From B21-G16 sp003644825 [NCBI: Candidatus Zhuqueibacterota bacterium] (lineage in GTDB: Bacteria > SM23-31 > B21-G16), in contig QNDJ01000134.1 of assembly GCA_003644825.1 (NCBI GenBank), forward strand, positions 1 to 5,665: DNA of 5,665 nucleotides, written 5' to 3'. Shown here piece after piece: positions 1 through 5,665 of the stretch. The notes below the pieces were generated by a model. That model saw only the letters and a program-made list of their open reading frames with translations. It had not been told where the DNA came from and did not search any database. A program made the position numbers and the translations under genes. Positions within the stretch are counted from its first letter, which is position 1, and each line of letters starts with the position of its first letter.

Positions 1-2
1 TG

Positions 3-413
3 TATCCTCAGAGGATACGTTTTTCAATCGGAGCAGGTGAAATTCTAACCGATATCAATCCTTTTCAGGCAATAGGTATGGATGGTCCTGCTTTTCACAA
101 TGCACGAAAAGGAATTCAAGAGTTAAAAAAGACTCGTTTCTTATTTAAAATAGTCAGTGATGAAATGCATAACCTTGATTTTTTAAATAACAATTTATAT
201 CTGATCTCACATATTATTAATGACTGGAAAAAAAACAGGTTAGAAATCTTAAAAAGATTGATTAATGGATACACAATACAGCAAATCTCAGATTCTCTGA
301 AAATCTCAACTACTGCTGTTTATAAAAATATTACTGAAGGAGCACTTAAAATAATTATTGAATTGTTCAAAGAAATATCTCTATTCGTTAATCAACGTCT
401 GGAGTTTAAATGA
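3..413 (+). CDS. SatD family protein, 5'-truncated by window edge
   Basis: The frame is open from base 3 with no stop, so the gene begins upstream. The ATG at 78 is internal, because the residues before it (YPQRIRFSIGAGEILTDINP, then FQAIG) already look like SatD family. The 136 visible residues contain the family's conserved region RFSIGAGEI ... AIGMDGPAFHNAR. They end in a C-terminal helix-turn-helix-like segment, roughly INGYTIQQISDSLKISTTAVYKNI (about bases 261-333), which resembles sigma-70 region 4/LuxR-type DNA-binding folds. SatD was named from Streptococcus mutans, where it was linked to acid tolerance; its biochemical role is not settled. The stop overlaps the ATG of the next gene, a membrane protein, so the two are probably co-translated. 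I infer a cytoplasmic protein that may bind DNA and work with the membrane partner. Family assignment is fairly sure; function is not known. Confidence 0.8.
   Translation, partial: YPQRIRFSIGAGEILTDINPFQAIGMDGPAFHNARKGIQELKKTRFLFKIVSDEMHNLDFLNNNLYLISHIINDWKKNRLEILKRLINGYTIQQISDSLKISTTAVYKNITEGALKIIIELFKEISLFVNQRLEFK
401..413 (+). promoter_or_regulatory. Shine-Dalgarno and ATGA stop/start overlap for the DUF3307-like gene
   Basis: GGAG at 401-404 lies five bases before the ATG at 410. The SatD-family stop TGA (411-413) shares bases with that ATG (ATGA). This fixes the start of the membrane-protein gene and indicates translational coupling. Confidence 0.7.
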
Positions 414-1174
414 ATCTGACCTTCTATTATATTCTCGATGTGTTAATTTTTACCCGTCTTATATTTCAATTTAAAGATAAGCCTATAACAAAAAGTAATT
501 TTCTGATAAAAACCGTAGTTGAAATTTTCGGATTAATACTCTTTTCGTGGAATTACTGGTTAATGCTGGTAGTAGTGATACTGTTTACCCTTAACTATTT
601 AAGTTATATTATTGAGTTAAATACGAAGAGGCTGAACCTGCTGAGAATTATTTTTTTGCTATTATATATAACCATTTTTAGTTTTATTTTTTCACCGAGT
701 TCTGGCATTCACTTCAATACAGCGGTTAGAAATATATCAAAGTTCCAGAGTTCCAGTATAATTTTAGAGCTCCTTGTTGGTGTAAACTGGGCAACCGCAA
801 CTGTAATTTTGATGGGATTATTGTTAAATTTGAATGAAGTTAATTTTCTTATACGATACCTTCTTGAGAAGCTGGATTTTGCTCCAAAACTTCTCTCTGA
901 AAATAACCAGAATAAACATAATAATAAAATAATAGATAAATCTGAATATAATGCTGGTAGGATAATTGGTATTCTTGAGAGAATAATAATATATTTCTTC
1001 GTACTAAACGGAAGCTATACAGCAATAGGTATAGTTTTAGCAGCTAAAGGTTTTACTCGATTTAAAGAACTGGAGAAAAGAGCTTTTGCTGAGTATGTTT
1101 TAATAGGAACTCTTCTTTCCACAATTCTTGCAAGTACAATTGCTTTACTGGTTAAAAAAATTCTGCTCCATTAA
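410..1174 (+). CDS. DUF3307-like polytopic membrane protein, SatD partner
   Basis: A 254-residue inner-membrane protein of unknown function. Hydrophobic segments are visible at about residues 5-21, 36-68 (probably two helices), 77-94, 116-140, 185-213 and 229-252, with a hydrophilic Asn/Lys-rich loop at 161-180. The C-terminal half carries the conserved-looking blocks AGRIIGILER (182-191), a Gly/Ala-rich stretch AIGIVLAAKGFTRFKEL (205-221) and AEYVLIGTLLS (227-237). From memory these match the C-terminal region of DUF3307 proteins, which often sit next to SatD-like genes. The N-terminal half aligns only loosely: where the family has a HLLADF-like motif near the start, this protein reads LIFTRLIFQ, and the later conserved His/Asp positions also look replaced. 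The start is supported by GGAG and the ATGA overlap. Membrane location is confident, family membership moderately so, and no activity can be assigned. Confidence 0.72.
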   Translation: MNLTFYYILDVLIFTRLIFQFKDKPITKSNFLIKTVVEIFGLILFSWNYWLMLVVVILFTLNYLSYIIELNTKRLNLLRIIFLLLYITIFSFIFSPSSGIHFNTAVRNISKFQSSSIILELLVGVNWATATVILMGLLLNLNEVNFLIRYLLEKLDFAPKLLSENNQNKHNNKIIDKSEYNAGRIIGILERIIIYFFVLNGSYTAIGIVLAAKGFTRFKELEKRAFAEYVLIGTLLSTILASTIALLVKKILLH

Positions 1175-1262
1175 TATTAAATAAACCTTCAGAAAACTTT
1201 ATTTTGTTGATATTGCTTGAAATATAATTTTCTTTTCTTCATTATAGTAGATAGGTGATTTT
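1175..1262. other. Convergent intergenic gap
   Basis: These 88 AT-rich bases separate the 3' ends of the DUF3307-like gene (+) and lpxH (-). I looked for a GC-rich stem followed by a T-run on either strand and saw none. There is no obvious small ORF. The region presumably holds the 3' ends of both transcripts, but the sequence shows no clear intrinsic terminator, so termination may be Rho-dependent or transcripts may run into each other. Confidence 0.5.
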
Positions 1263-2000
1263 TCATTTCCATTTCTTGAGTTCAAGATTTTTCCCGTCAA
1301 AGTAGGCATAAGTAAAATTTGTAATCCAATCACCAATGTTCATTAATTTTTTTTCATTAATTTTTCTTTCATCAGGTTTGTGGGTATGGCCAAAGATTAT
1401 ATAGTCAAAACCTTGAAGGAATTTTTTTTCTGCAAATTCCTTGTATTCTTCATCTGAACCGTAGTCTTTATTCGAAGTGTAGATTCTGCTTGTTCTTGAT
1501 ACTCTTTTTGCCAAAGGAATACCAATATCAGGATGTATCAATTTATATAGGAAAATGTTAAACCTATTTCTGAGCACTTTTTTAATTATTCTATATCCCT
1601 TATCACTTTTTTTAAGTCCATCGCCATGTACTATATAAAACTTTTTTCCTGAGATTTCGATTTCAGCACTGTATTCAAAATACTCAATACCGAGTTCATT
1701 TTTCAGGAAATTACCAATCCAGAAATCATGATTACCGGCAACATAGAAAACTTCTATTTTTTTTTCCTTCAGTTCCAGTAACTTTGCGATGATTTTCAAA
1801 TTTTCCTTCGGTAATACATTTCTGTATTCAAACCAGAAATCAAATAGGTCACCCACTATAAAAAGGGAACTTCTTTCATTTTTTACATAATCAAAAAAAC
1901 TTAGAACTTTTCTTTCTCTTTGTAAGTTATCGTTGAGTGTTCTCGCGCCAAGGTGAGCATCGGACATAAAAAAAGCTATATTACTGTTAATCCGAATCAT
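1263..2000 (-). CDS. lpxH: UDP-2,3-diacylglucosamine diphosphatase LpxH
   Basis: A 245-residue calcineurin-like metallophosphoesterase of the usual LpxH length. It hydrolyses UDP-2,3-diacylglucosamine to lipid X and UMP, the fourth step of lipid A synthesis, on the cytoplasmic face of the inner membrane. All metal-site motifs are present: SDAHLG (D14, H16), VGDLFDFWFEY (D51), GNHDFW (N90, H91, D92), HGDGL (H125) and FGHTHKP (H205, H207). The GDLFDFWFEY form and the segment IHPDIGIPLA with R166, R169 and R172 after it favour LpxH over a generic phosphoesterase. The ATG overlaps the last 14 bases of the response-regulator gene, and AAGGA at 2006-2010 lies five bases upstream. It is the last gene of the - strand operon. 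It contains three long A-runs on the coding strand (A9 at 1757-1765, A8 at 1422-1429 and 1347-1354), all in Lys-rich codons, and the frame is intact. Confidence 0.93.
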   Translation of the reverse strand: MIRINSNIAFFMSDAHLGARTLNDNLQRERKVLSFFDYVKNERSSLFIVGDLFDFWFEYRNVLPKENLKIIAKLLELKEKKIEVFYVAGNHDFWIGNFLKNELGIEYFEYSAEIEISGKKFYIVHGDGLKKSDKGYRIIKKVLRNRFNIFLYKLIHPDIGIPLAKRVSRTSRIYTSNKDYGSDEEYKEFAEKKFLQGFDYIIFGHTHKPDERKINEKKLMNIGDWITNFTYAYFDGKNLELKKWK

Positions 2001-3432
2001 TTGAATCCTTTTTATAATCTTCAGGAAAAATATTTATTCTTTTCATCATTTTATAGAAATATGATTTATCTATTCCAGTTATTTCAATAGCCTTTTTTAC
2101 ATTTCCTTCGGCTAATTTTATCACTCTATCCAGAAAGGTTTTATCAATTGTTCTTGAGACCTGATTTAACAGGTTGCTTCTTAACTGTTCGAGGTTATCT
2201 TTTCTGGGTTCAATTTCCATTGTTTTCTGGATGATAAATGGGGTAATATCTTCAAATTCAATTTTTCTTTTTTCTCCTTTTAAATCCAGGTCCTGTGCGG
2301 TGATTTTATCTCCTGTAGAATTAATAAATGCTTTAAAAATCACATTTTCTAACTCTCTTACATTTCCTTTCCAGTTGTAATACATCAATTTTTCCATAGC
2401 TTCGTTTGTAATAATCTTTTCAACATCATTTTTTTTGCATAATTTATCAATGTAATCTTTTACGATAAGAGGTATATCTTCTCTGTGTTTTCTTAATGGT
2501 GGGACGTTAATTTTAATGACGTTCAATCTGTAGTACAGGTCTTCTCTGAATTTTTTCTGTTTAATCATATCTTCGAGGTTTTTATTTGTAACAGCAATGA
2601 TTCTGACATCAGTTTTGATATTCTGTGTTCCACCAACACGCATAAATTCTCCGAACTGGATGATTCTTAATAATTTAGTTTGAGACTCCAGAGGTAATTC
2701 ACCTATTTCATCGAGAAAAACAGTTCCACCGTTTGCTTTTTCAAAGATTCCTATTTTTCTTGTATAAGCTCCTGTAAAAGCTCCTTTTTCGTGTCCAAAG
2801 AGTTCGCTTTCAATTATCTCTTTACTGATGGCACCACAATTAACAATCAAGAACGGTTGAGCTTTTCTTTTACTTTTTCTCTGTATTGCTCTTGCAACGA
2901 GTTCTTTTCCAGTTCCCGTTTCTCCGGTTATCAGAACATTTGCATCTACATTTGAGGCACTTTCAATTTCATTGAATAATTTTATCATTGCATCAGATTT
3001 ACCGATTAGTTCCTGATATTTCCAGGTATCTTTCATTTCTGATTGGAGAGCAAAATAATTCCTCTCCAGTTCAAGGGTCTTGATTGCTCTTTCAATACTG
3101 AATAAAATCTCTTCTTCGGTGAAAGGTTTGAGAATGTAATCATAAGCGCCTTCTCTCATTGTTTCAATTATTTTTTCCTTGTCCTGCTCTACTGTTACCA
3201 TTATGACTTTCAGGTCATTTTCTATTTTGTTTATTTCTTTTAACACTTCCAGACCATTCATACCATCCATCCGATAATCCAGTAGAATGAGGTCGATTTT
3301 ATAGTTTTTTATTAAATTTAGAGCTTCAATACCATTGCTTGCCTGGATTACTTCATATTTATCCTTAAGGCATACATTCAGAAAAGACCTTATAGCCTTT
3401 TCATCATCAACAATCATTATTCTATATTTCAT
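1987..3432 (-). CDS. NtrC-family sigma-54-dependent response regulator
   Basis: A complete 481-residue three-domain regulator in the cytoplasm. The receiver domain (about 1-120) has the acidic pair D9/D10, the phosphoacceptor D52 in LLDYRMDGMNG, T80 and K102 in ILKPF. The AAA+ domain (about 140-370) has Walker A GETGTGKE (170-177), the sigma-54-contacting GAFTGA loop (217-222), Walker B GGTVFLDE (235-242), arginines R296 and R302 in FREDLYYRLNV, and GNVRELENV (356-364). A Fis-type helix-turn-helix follows (about 433-467, GNVKKAIEITGIDKSYFYKM). Every residue needed for phosphorylation, ATP hydrolysis and sigma-54 activation is present, so it should activate sigma-54 promoters in answer to a kinase. 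Its ATG shares one base with the stop of the TPR/GWxTD gene (TAATG), with a weak GAG eight bases upstream. The probable kinase is encoded two genes upstream. Target promoters are unknown. The 43-residue linker before the HTH helices is hydrophilic and somewhat long. Confidence 0.95.
   Translation of the reverse strand: MKYRIMIVDDEKAIRSFLNVCLKDKYEVIQASNGIEALNLIKNYKIDLILLDYRMDGMNGLEVLKEINKIENDLKVIMVTVEQDKEKIIETMREGAYDYILKPFTEEEILFSIERAIKTLELERNYFALQSEMKDTWKYQELIGKSDAMIKLFNEIESASNVDANVLITGETGTGKELVARAIQRKSKRKAQPFLIVNCGAISKEIIESELFGHEKGAFTGAYTRKIGIFEKANGGTVFLDEIGELPLESQTKLLRIIQFGEFMRVGGTQNIKTDVRIIAVTNKNLEDMIKQKKFREDLYYRLNVIKINVPPLRKHREDIPLIVKDYIDKLCKKNDVEKIITNEAMEKLMYYNWKGNVRELENVIFKAFINSTGDKITAQDLDLKGEKRKIEFEDITPFIIQKTMEIEPRKDNLEQLRSNLLNQVSRTIDKTFLDRVIKLAEGNVKKAIEITGIDKSYFYKMMKRINIFPEDYKKDSNDSD
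2006..2010 (-). promoter_or_regulatory. Shine-Dalgarno of lpxH inside the response-regulator gene
   Basis: On the - strand AAGGA lies five bases before the lpxH ATG (1998-2000). It is embedded in the last codons of the upstream gene, which supports both the chosen start and the 14-base overlap. Confidence 0.65.
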
Positions 3433-3434
3433 TA
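3430..3434 (-). promoter_or_regulatory. TAATG stop/start junction between TPR/GWxTD gene and regulator
   Basis: On the - strand the TAA stop of the upstream gene and the ATG of the regulator share one A. With only a weak GAG (3441-3443) ahead of the ATG, regulator translation probably relies on ribosomes ending the upstream gene. Confidence 0.65.
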
Positions 3435-5615
3435 TCTTATCTCAAAATTTCTAACAGTTTCGGCTGATTGTCCTGAGTTCATATCCGTAAGTTTTATAAT
3501 AAGCTGGGATTTCCCTCTGTTAATGGATGAGAAATCAAATTGAATATATTTTACTTCTGTATTTTCTGTCTTTTTTATTCTGGGATAATTTTCTAATTCC
3601 GTGCCACCTATTATATTTGAAGTCAGATTAACACTCTGATTTTTCTGTTTTAGGATATATTCTATTTTATAAAAAGTTTTCCCCGATAAGTCGGGCTTTA
3701 AGTTGTAAATCTCAAAGTAAATAAATAAAGGTTTTTCCTTTTTAATGGTATTAAAAGGATAAGGAACAACTTTAAGGCCATTTTTAACATCTGGAGATTT
3801 TTCATTTGATGGAAATATATTCTCAGAGAACTGGATATCACTGATCATAAGCTTATCAGAACTGAAATCTTTTACGGGAATATCAATTTTAAAAATTCCA
3901 CCTCTGTTACTTTTTTCATTAATCAATTTCAGAGCGAGCTCTCGTTTTCCAGGGGTAATAATTAGATTTTCCTGATACTTTGATATTGTATTTTCAGAAA
4001 AGGAAATATCATTAACAAAGGCTGAATAACTGCGTTTGAATTCTTTTTCTCTCTCAAGGTTTCTATCAAATATAGCATACAAAGCATTATATTGAGTAAC
4101 ATATTTAAGTTCTTTTTTTATAAAATCTTCCTTTTTTAAATAAATCCCGAGATAAATTTCGACCTTTGTTTTTTTATTTTTATTTCTGAATTGAGCGTAT
4201 GTTGCGGTTATATCCAGGCCTGGTTTAAATGAGTATTTGGGTATATAACGTTCTGGTGGTGCTTCAATTTCAGCAATTTCTCTATTTACAGTGAAATTAT
4301 AGTAATTGTCCAGAAACTCTTCAACATCATCAGTTGCCAGTTTTTCATAATTTATACTCAGGTTTGCTCTTTCTTTGTAAAGTTCAATCGACGAGATAAG
4401 TTTTAAATCCACAGAGAATTTTATATTTCTATACTTATTGGGGATAACTACAATAGCCTCCTTGAGGTCTTTAACCTGTTTGTATATTCCACCAAAATCA
4501 ACAAAGTCAAATGATAGGTCTCTATGGATAGTGTTATAAACCCAGGATTCATTACCTCTTGAGAATCCTTTTGAACCTCCTGTAGAAATATATCTGCTGT
4601 CAGGTGCACCGTATTTTACATATATTTTTCCTCTGTCATCCTGGCTGGGGTATTTATCAGGTGTATAAACTGTTTTCACAAATTTTACTCTTTTAAGGTG
4701 TTCTATGAGTCGTTCATTATTTTCAGTTAAAGGGTCGGGGTCTTTTTTTCTCCAGAACATTAAAAGGAATCTGCTTTTCTCATCTAAAGGAAGCTTCTTA
4801 TATTCGGATTTTTCTTCTTCAGTCATAATTTCTTTTACAAAATCAAACCTATTTTTCAATTCTTCTTTATCTTTAAGGTTTTTTAACCCCTCAAGATAGT
4901 ACCTTGCAGCGGTGCTATATCGTGAAAATTCCAGATAAATGTCTCCAAGATACAGCTTTGCTTTGTTAAAAGAAGGAAAGTTTTTAATGATATTTTTCAG
5001 AATTTTTTCAGCTTTATTATATACTCTGTTTTTGAGGTATTCCCTGCCAAGGATAAAATAAATCTCTGGAGAAGATGGGTCAGTAAACAGGCTCCCTTTT
5101 ATTTTTTCTTCAATTTCATTTAATTTTTTGTTATTTTTTTCTTTGAAATAAACTTTTATTAAACCTTCAAAGGCTTTTATTGAAGAAGGGTCGAGTTTGA
5201 TGGCTTTTAAGAAAAGTTTCTTTGCGGAGTTGTATTTTCTTCTTGCGAATTCAAGATTTCCATAATTGACAATGAATGTAATATTATTGGGTTCAATATT
5301 TAATGCTTTTTTAAAGGATTTTTCTGCATTTTTAATATTCTTTTTTCCTCCAATTCTGGCATATATTTCTCCCAGAAGATTAAATGCAATGGCGTTTTTC
5401 GAATTCTTTCTGGTAAAAAGTTCTAATTTCTTTACGGCTTCTTTTAAGTTCCCGTTATTTTTGAGGGTAATAATTTCTCTAAATATGGTTGTATCCTGAG
5501 GGCTTTGATTATAAATGGAAACTGAATTTATACTGAAAATTGTCAGGATAAAAGATAATAAAACTACTTTTAATTTTACTTTCATAATGTTAGGCATTAT
5601 TTTTTTTAATTTCAT
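3432..5615 (-). CDS. Exported TPR protein with GWxTD-like domain
   Basis: A 727-residue protein, probably periplasmic or envelope-attached. The N-terminus has a Lys-rich head and a hydrophobic core (about 15-33, VKLKVVLLSFILTIF), which reads as a signal peptide or anchor; there is no Cys, so it is not a lipoprotein. Tetratricopeptide-like repeats fill about 45-250, clearest at 76-110, 113-143 and 184-214 (AEKSFKKALNIEP, AKKLFLKAIKLDP, AEKILKNIIKNFP). A GWxTD-like domain follows at about 265-380: FWRKKDPDPLTENNER (287-302), DDRGKIYVKYGAPD (326-339), and ESWVYN to FDFVDFGG (356-375). The eponymous Gly-Trp-x-Thr-Asp is absent; the aligned residues read YPSQD. The rest (390-727) is beta-rich and unrecognised. 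The GWxTD domain has no assigned biochemical function. Start choice is uncertain: ATGs at codons 1, 7 and 11 all lack a good Shine-Dalgarno. Codon 11 (ATG at 5583-5585) begins four bases after the upstream stop and gives a tidier signal peptide. Confidence 0.82.
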   Translation of the reverse strand: MKLKKIMPNIMKVKLKVVLLSFILTIFSINSVSIYNQSPQDTTIFREIITLKNNGNLKEAVKKLELFTRKNSKNAIAFNLLGEIYARIGGKKNIKNAEKSFKKALNIEPNNITFIVNYGNLEFARRKYNSAKKLFLKAIKLDPSSIKAFEGLIKVYFKEKNNKKLNEIEEKIKGSLFTDPSSPEIYFILGREYLKNRVYNKAEKILKNIIKNFPSFNKAKLYLGDIYLEFSRYSTAARYYLEGLKNLKDKEELKNRFDFVKEIMTEEEKSEYKKLPLDEKSRFLLMFWRKKDPDPLTENNERLIEHLKRVKFVKTVYTPDKYPSQDDRGKIYVKYGAPDSRYISTGGSKGFSRGNESWVYNTIHRDLSFDFVDFGGIYKQVKDLKEAIVVIPNKYRNIKFSVDLKLISSIELYKERANLSINYEKLATDDVEEFLDNYYNFTVNREIAEIEAPPERYIPKYSFKPGLDITATYAQFRNKNKKTKVEIYLGIYLKKEDFIKKELKYVTQYNALYAIFDRNLEREKEFKRSYSAFVNDISFSENTISKYQENLIITPGKRELALKLINEKSNRGGIFKIDIPVKDFSSDKLMISDIQFSENIFPSNEKSPDVKNGLKVVPYPFNTIKKEKPLFIYFEIYNLKPDLSGKTFYKIEYILKQKNQSVNLTSNIIGGTELENYPRIKKTENTEVKYIQFDFSSINRGKSQLIIKLTDMNSGQSAETVRNFEIR

Positions 5616-5664
5616 TTATGTATGGGAATATTAATGTAAAAGTAGTTTCAGAACCTTCTATTGA
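5590..5664 (-). CDS. C-terminal tail of a probable sensor histidine kinase, cut by window edge
   Basis: Reading leftwards from base 5664, a frame with no stop encodes 24 residues, SIEGSETTFTLIFPYINEIK then KNNA, and ends at TAA (5590-5592). The block EGSETTFTLIFP matches the closing strand of histidine-kinase ATPase domains, whose usual form is EG-x-GTTFxLxLP, so this is most likely the end of a sensor kinase that starts beyond the right edge. It is on the same strand as the following genes. Its end overlaps the first codons of the TPR/GWxTD gene by 26 bases if the longest start is used, or stops four bases short of the codon-11 ATG. A kinase here would be the natural partner of the sigma-54 response regulator two genes downstream. 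The fragment is short, so the call rests on one motif plus context. Confidence 0.7.
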   Translation of the reverse strand, partial: SIEGSETTFTLIFPYINEIKKNNA

Positions 5665-5665
5665 A

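Noticed and set aside
78-413. The ATG at 78 as the true start of a 111-residue gene
   Set aside because: The same frame is open to base 3 and encodes SatD-like residues directly before this Met, so the ATG is internal to a gene cut by the edge.
1175-1262. A possible bidirectional terminator between the convergent genes
   Set aside because: No stem of useful length or G+C content followed by a T-run could be found on either strand.
1341-1366. Direct repeat of CATTAATTTTT in the lpxH gene
   Set aside because: The two copies are short, low in complexity and encode ordinary Lys/Asn/Glu residues within an intact frame; chance repetition in AT-rich DNA.
1757-1765. A9 run in lpxH as a phase-variation or programmed slippage site
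   Set aside because: Runs of eight or nine A occur in several genes of this window wherever Lys codons adjoin. Switching off an essential lipid A gene is unlikely and nothing else supports it.
2174-2380. A 68-codon + strand ORF
   Set aside because: It lies wholly antisense to the HTH and linker region of the regulator, whose protein is clearly conserved; it has no recognisable content.
4705-4899. A 64-codon + strand ORF rich in Ser and Phe
   Set aside because: It is the reverse reading of Lys/Glu-rich codons in the GWxTD-like region; Ser/Phe/Leu richness is the expected shadow.
5266-5499. A 77-codon + strand ORF with hydrophobic segments
   Set aside because: It is antisense to the TPR repeats; its hydrophobic look comes from reversed Lys/Asn/Glu codons and not from a real membrane protein.

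Overview
The window is AT-rich (roughly one third G+C by eye) and holds five full or nearly full genes plus a gene tail cut by the right edge. A gene for lipid A synthesis (lpxH) implies a Gram-negative outer membrane. A periplasmic TPR/GWxTD-type protein beside a sigma-54 response regulator suits an uncultured lineage of the Bacteroidetes/FCB type (Ignavibacteria, Cloacimonadota, WOR-3, KSB1 and similar). That placement is an inference from gene families and not a phylogenetic result. No tRNA, rRNA, CRISPR, insertion sequence or integrase was seen.

Left block, + strand (1-1174): the 3' part of a SatD-family gene, open across the left edge and ending in a helix-turn-helix, followed with an ATGA stop/start overlap by a polytopic membrane protein that resembles the DUF3307 family. 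SatD-like and DUF3307-like genes are a recurrent pair of unknown function. Here the membrane partner keeps the family's C-terminal half but seems to have lost the conserved polar residues of the N-terminal half.

Middle (1175-1262): an 88-base convergent gap with no convincing terminator hairpin.

Right block, - strand (5665 down to 1263): a tightly packed operon read right to left. (i) The last 24 codons of what looks like a sensor histidine kinase lie at the right edge. (ii) A 727-residue exported TPR protein with a GWxTD-like domain follows. (iii) Next is a complete NtrC-type sigma-54 response regulator, joined to the previous gene by a TAATG overlap. (iv) Last is lpxH, overlapping the regulator by 14 bases. 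The likely reading is a kinase/regulator pair with a periplasmic protein gene between its two halves and a lipid A enzyme at the end, possibly an envelope-sensing circuit. The operon promoter and most of the kinase lie outside the window, so this remains a hypothesis.
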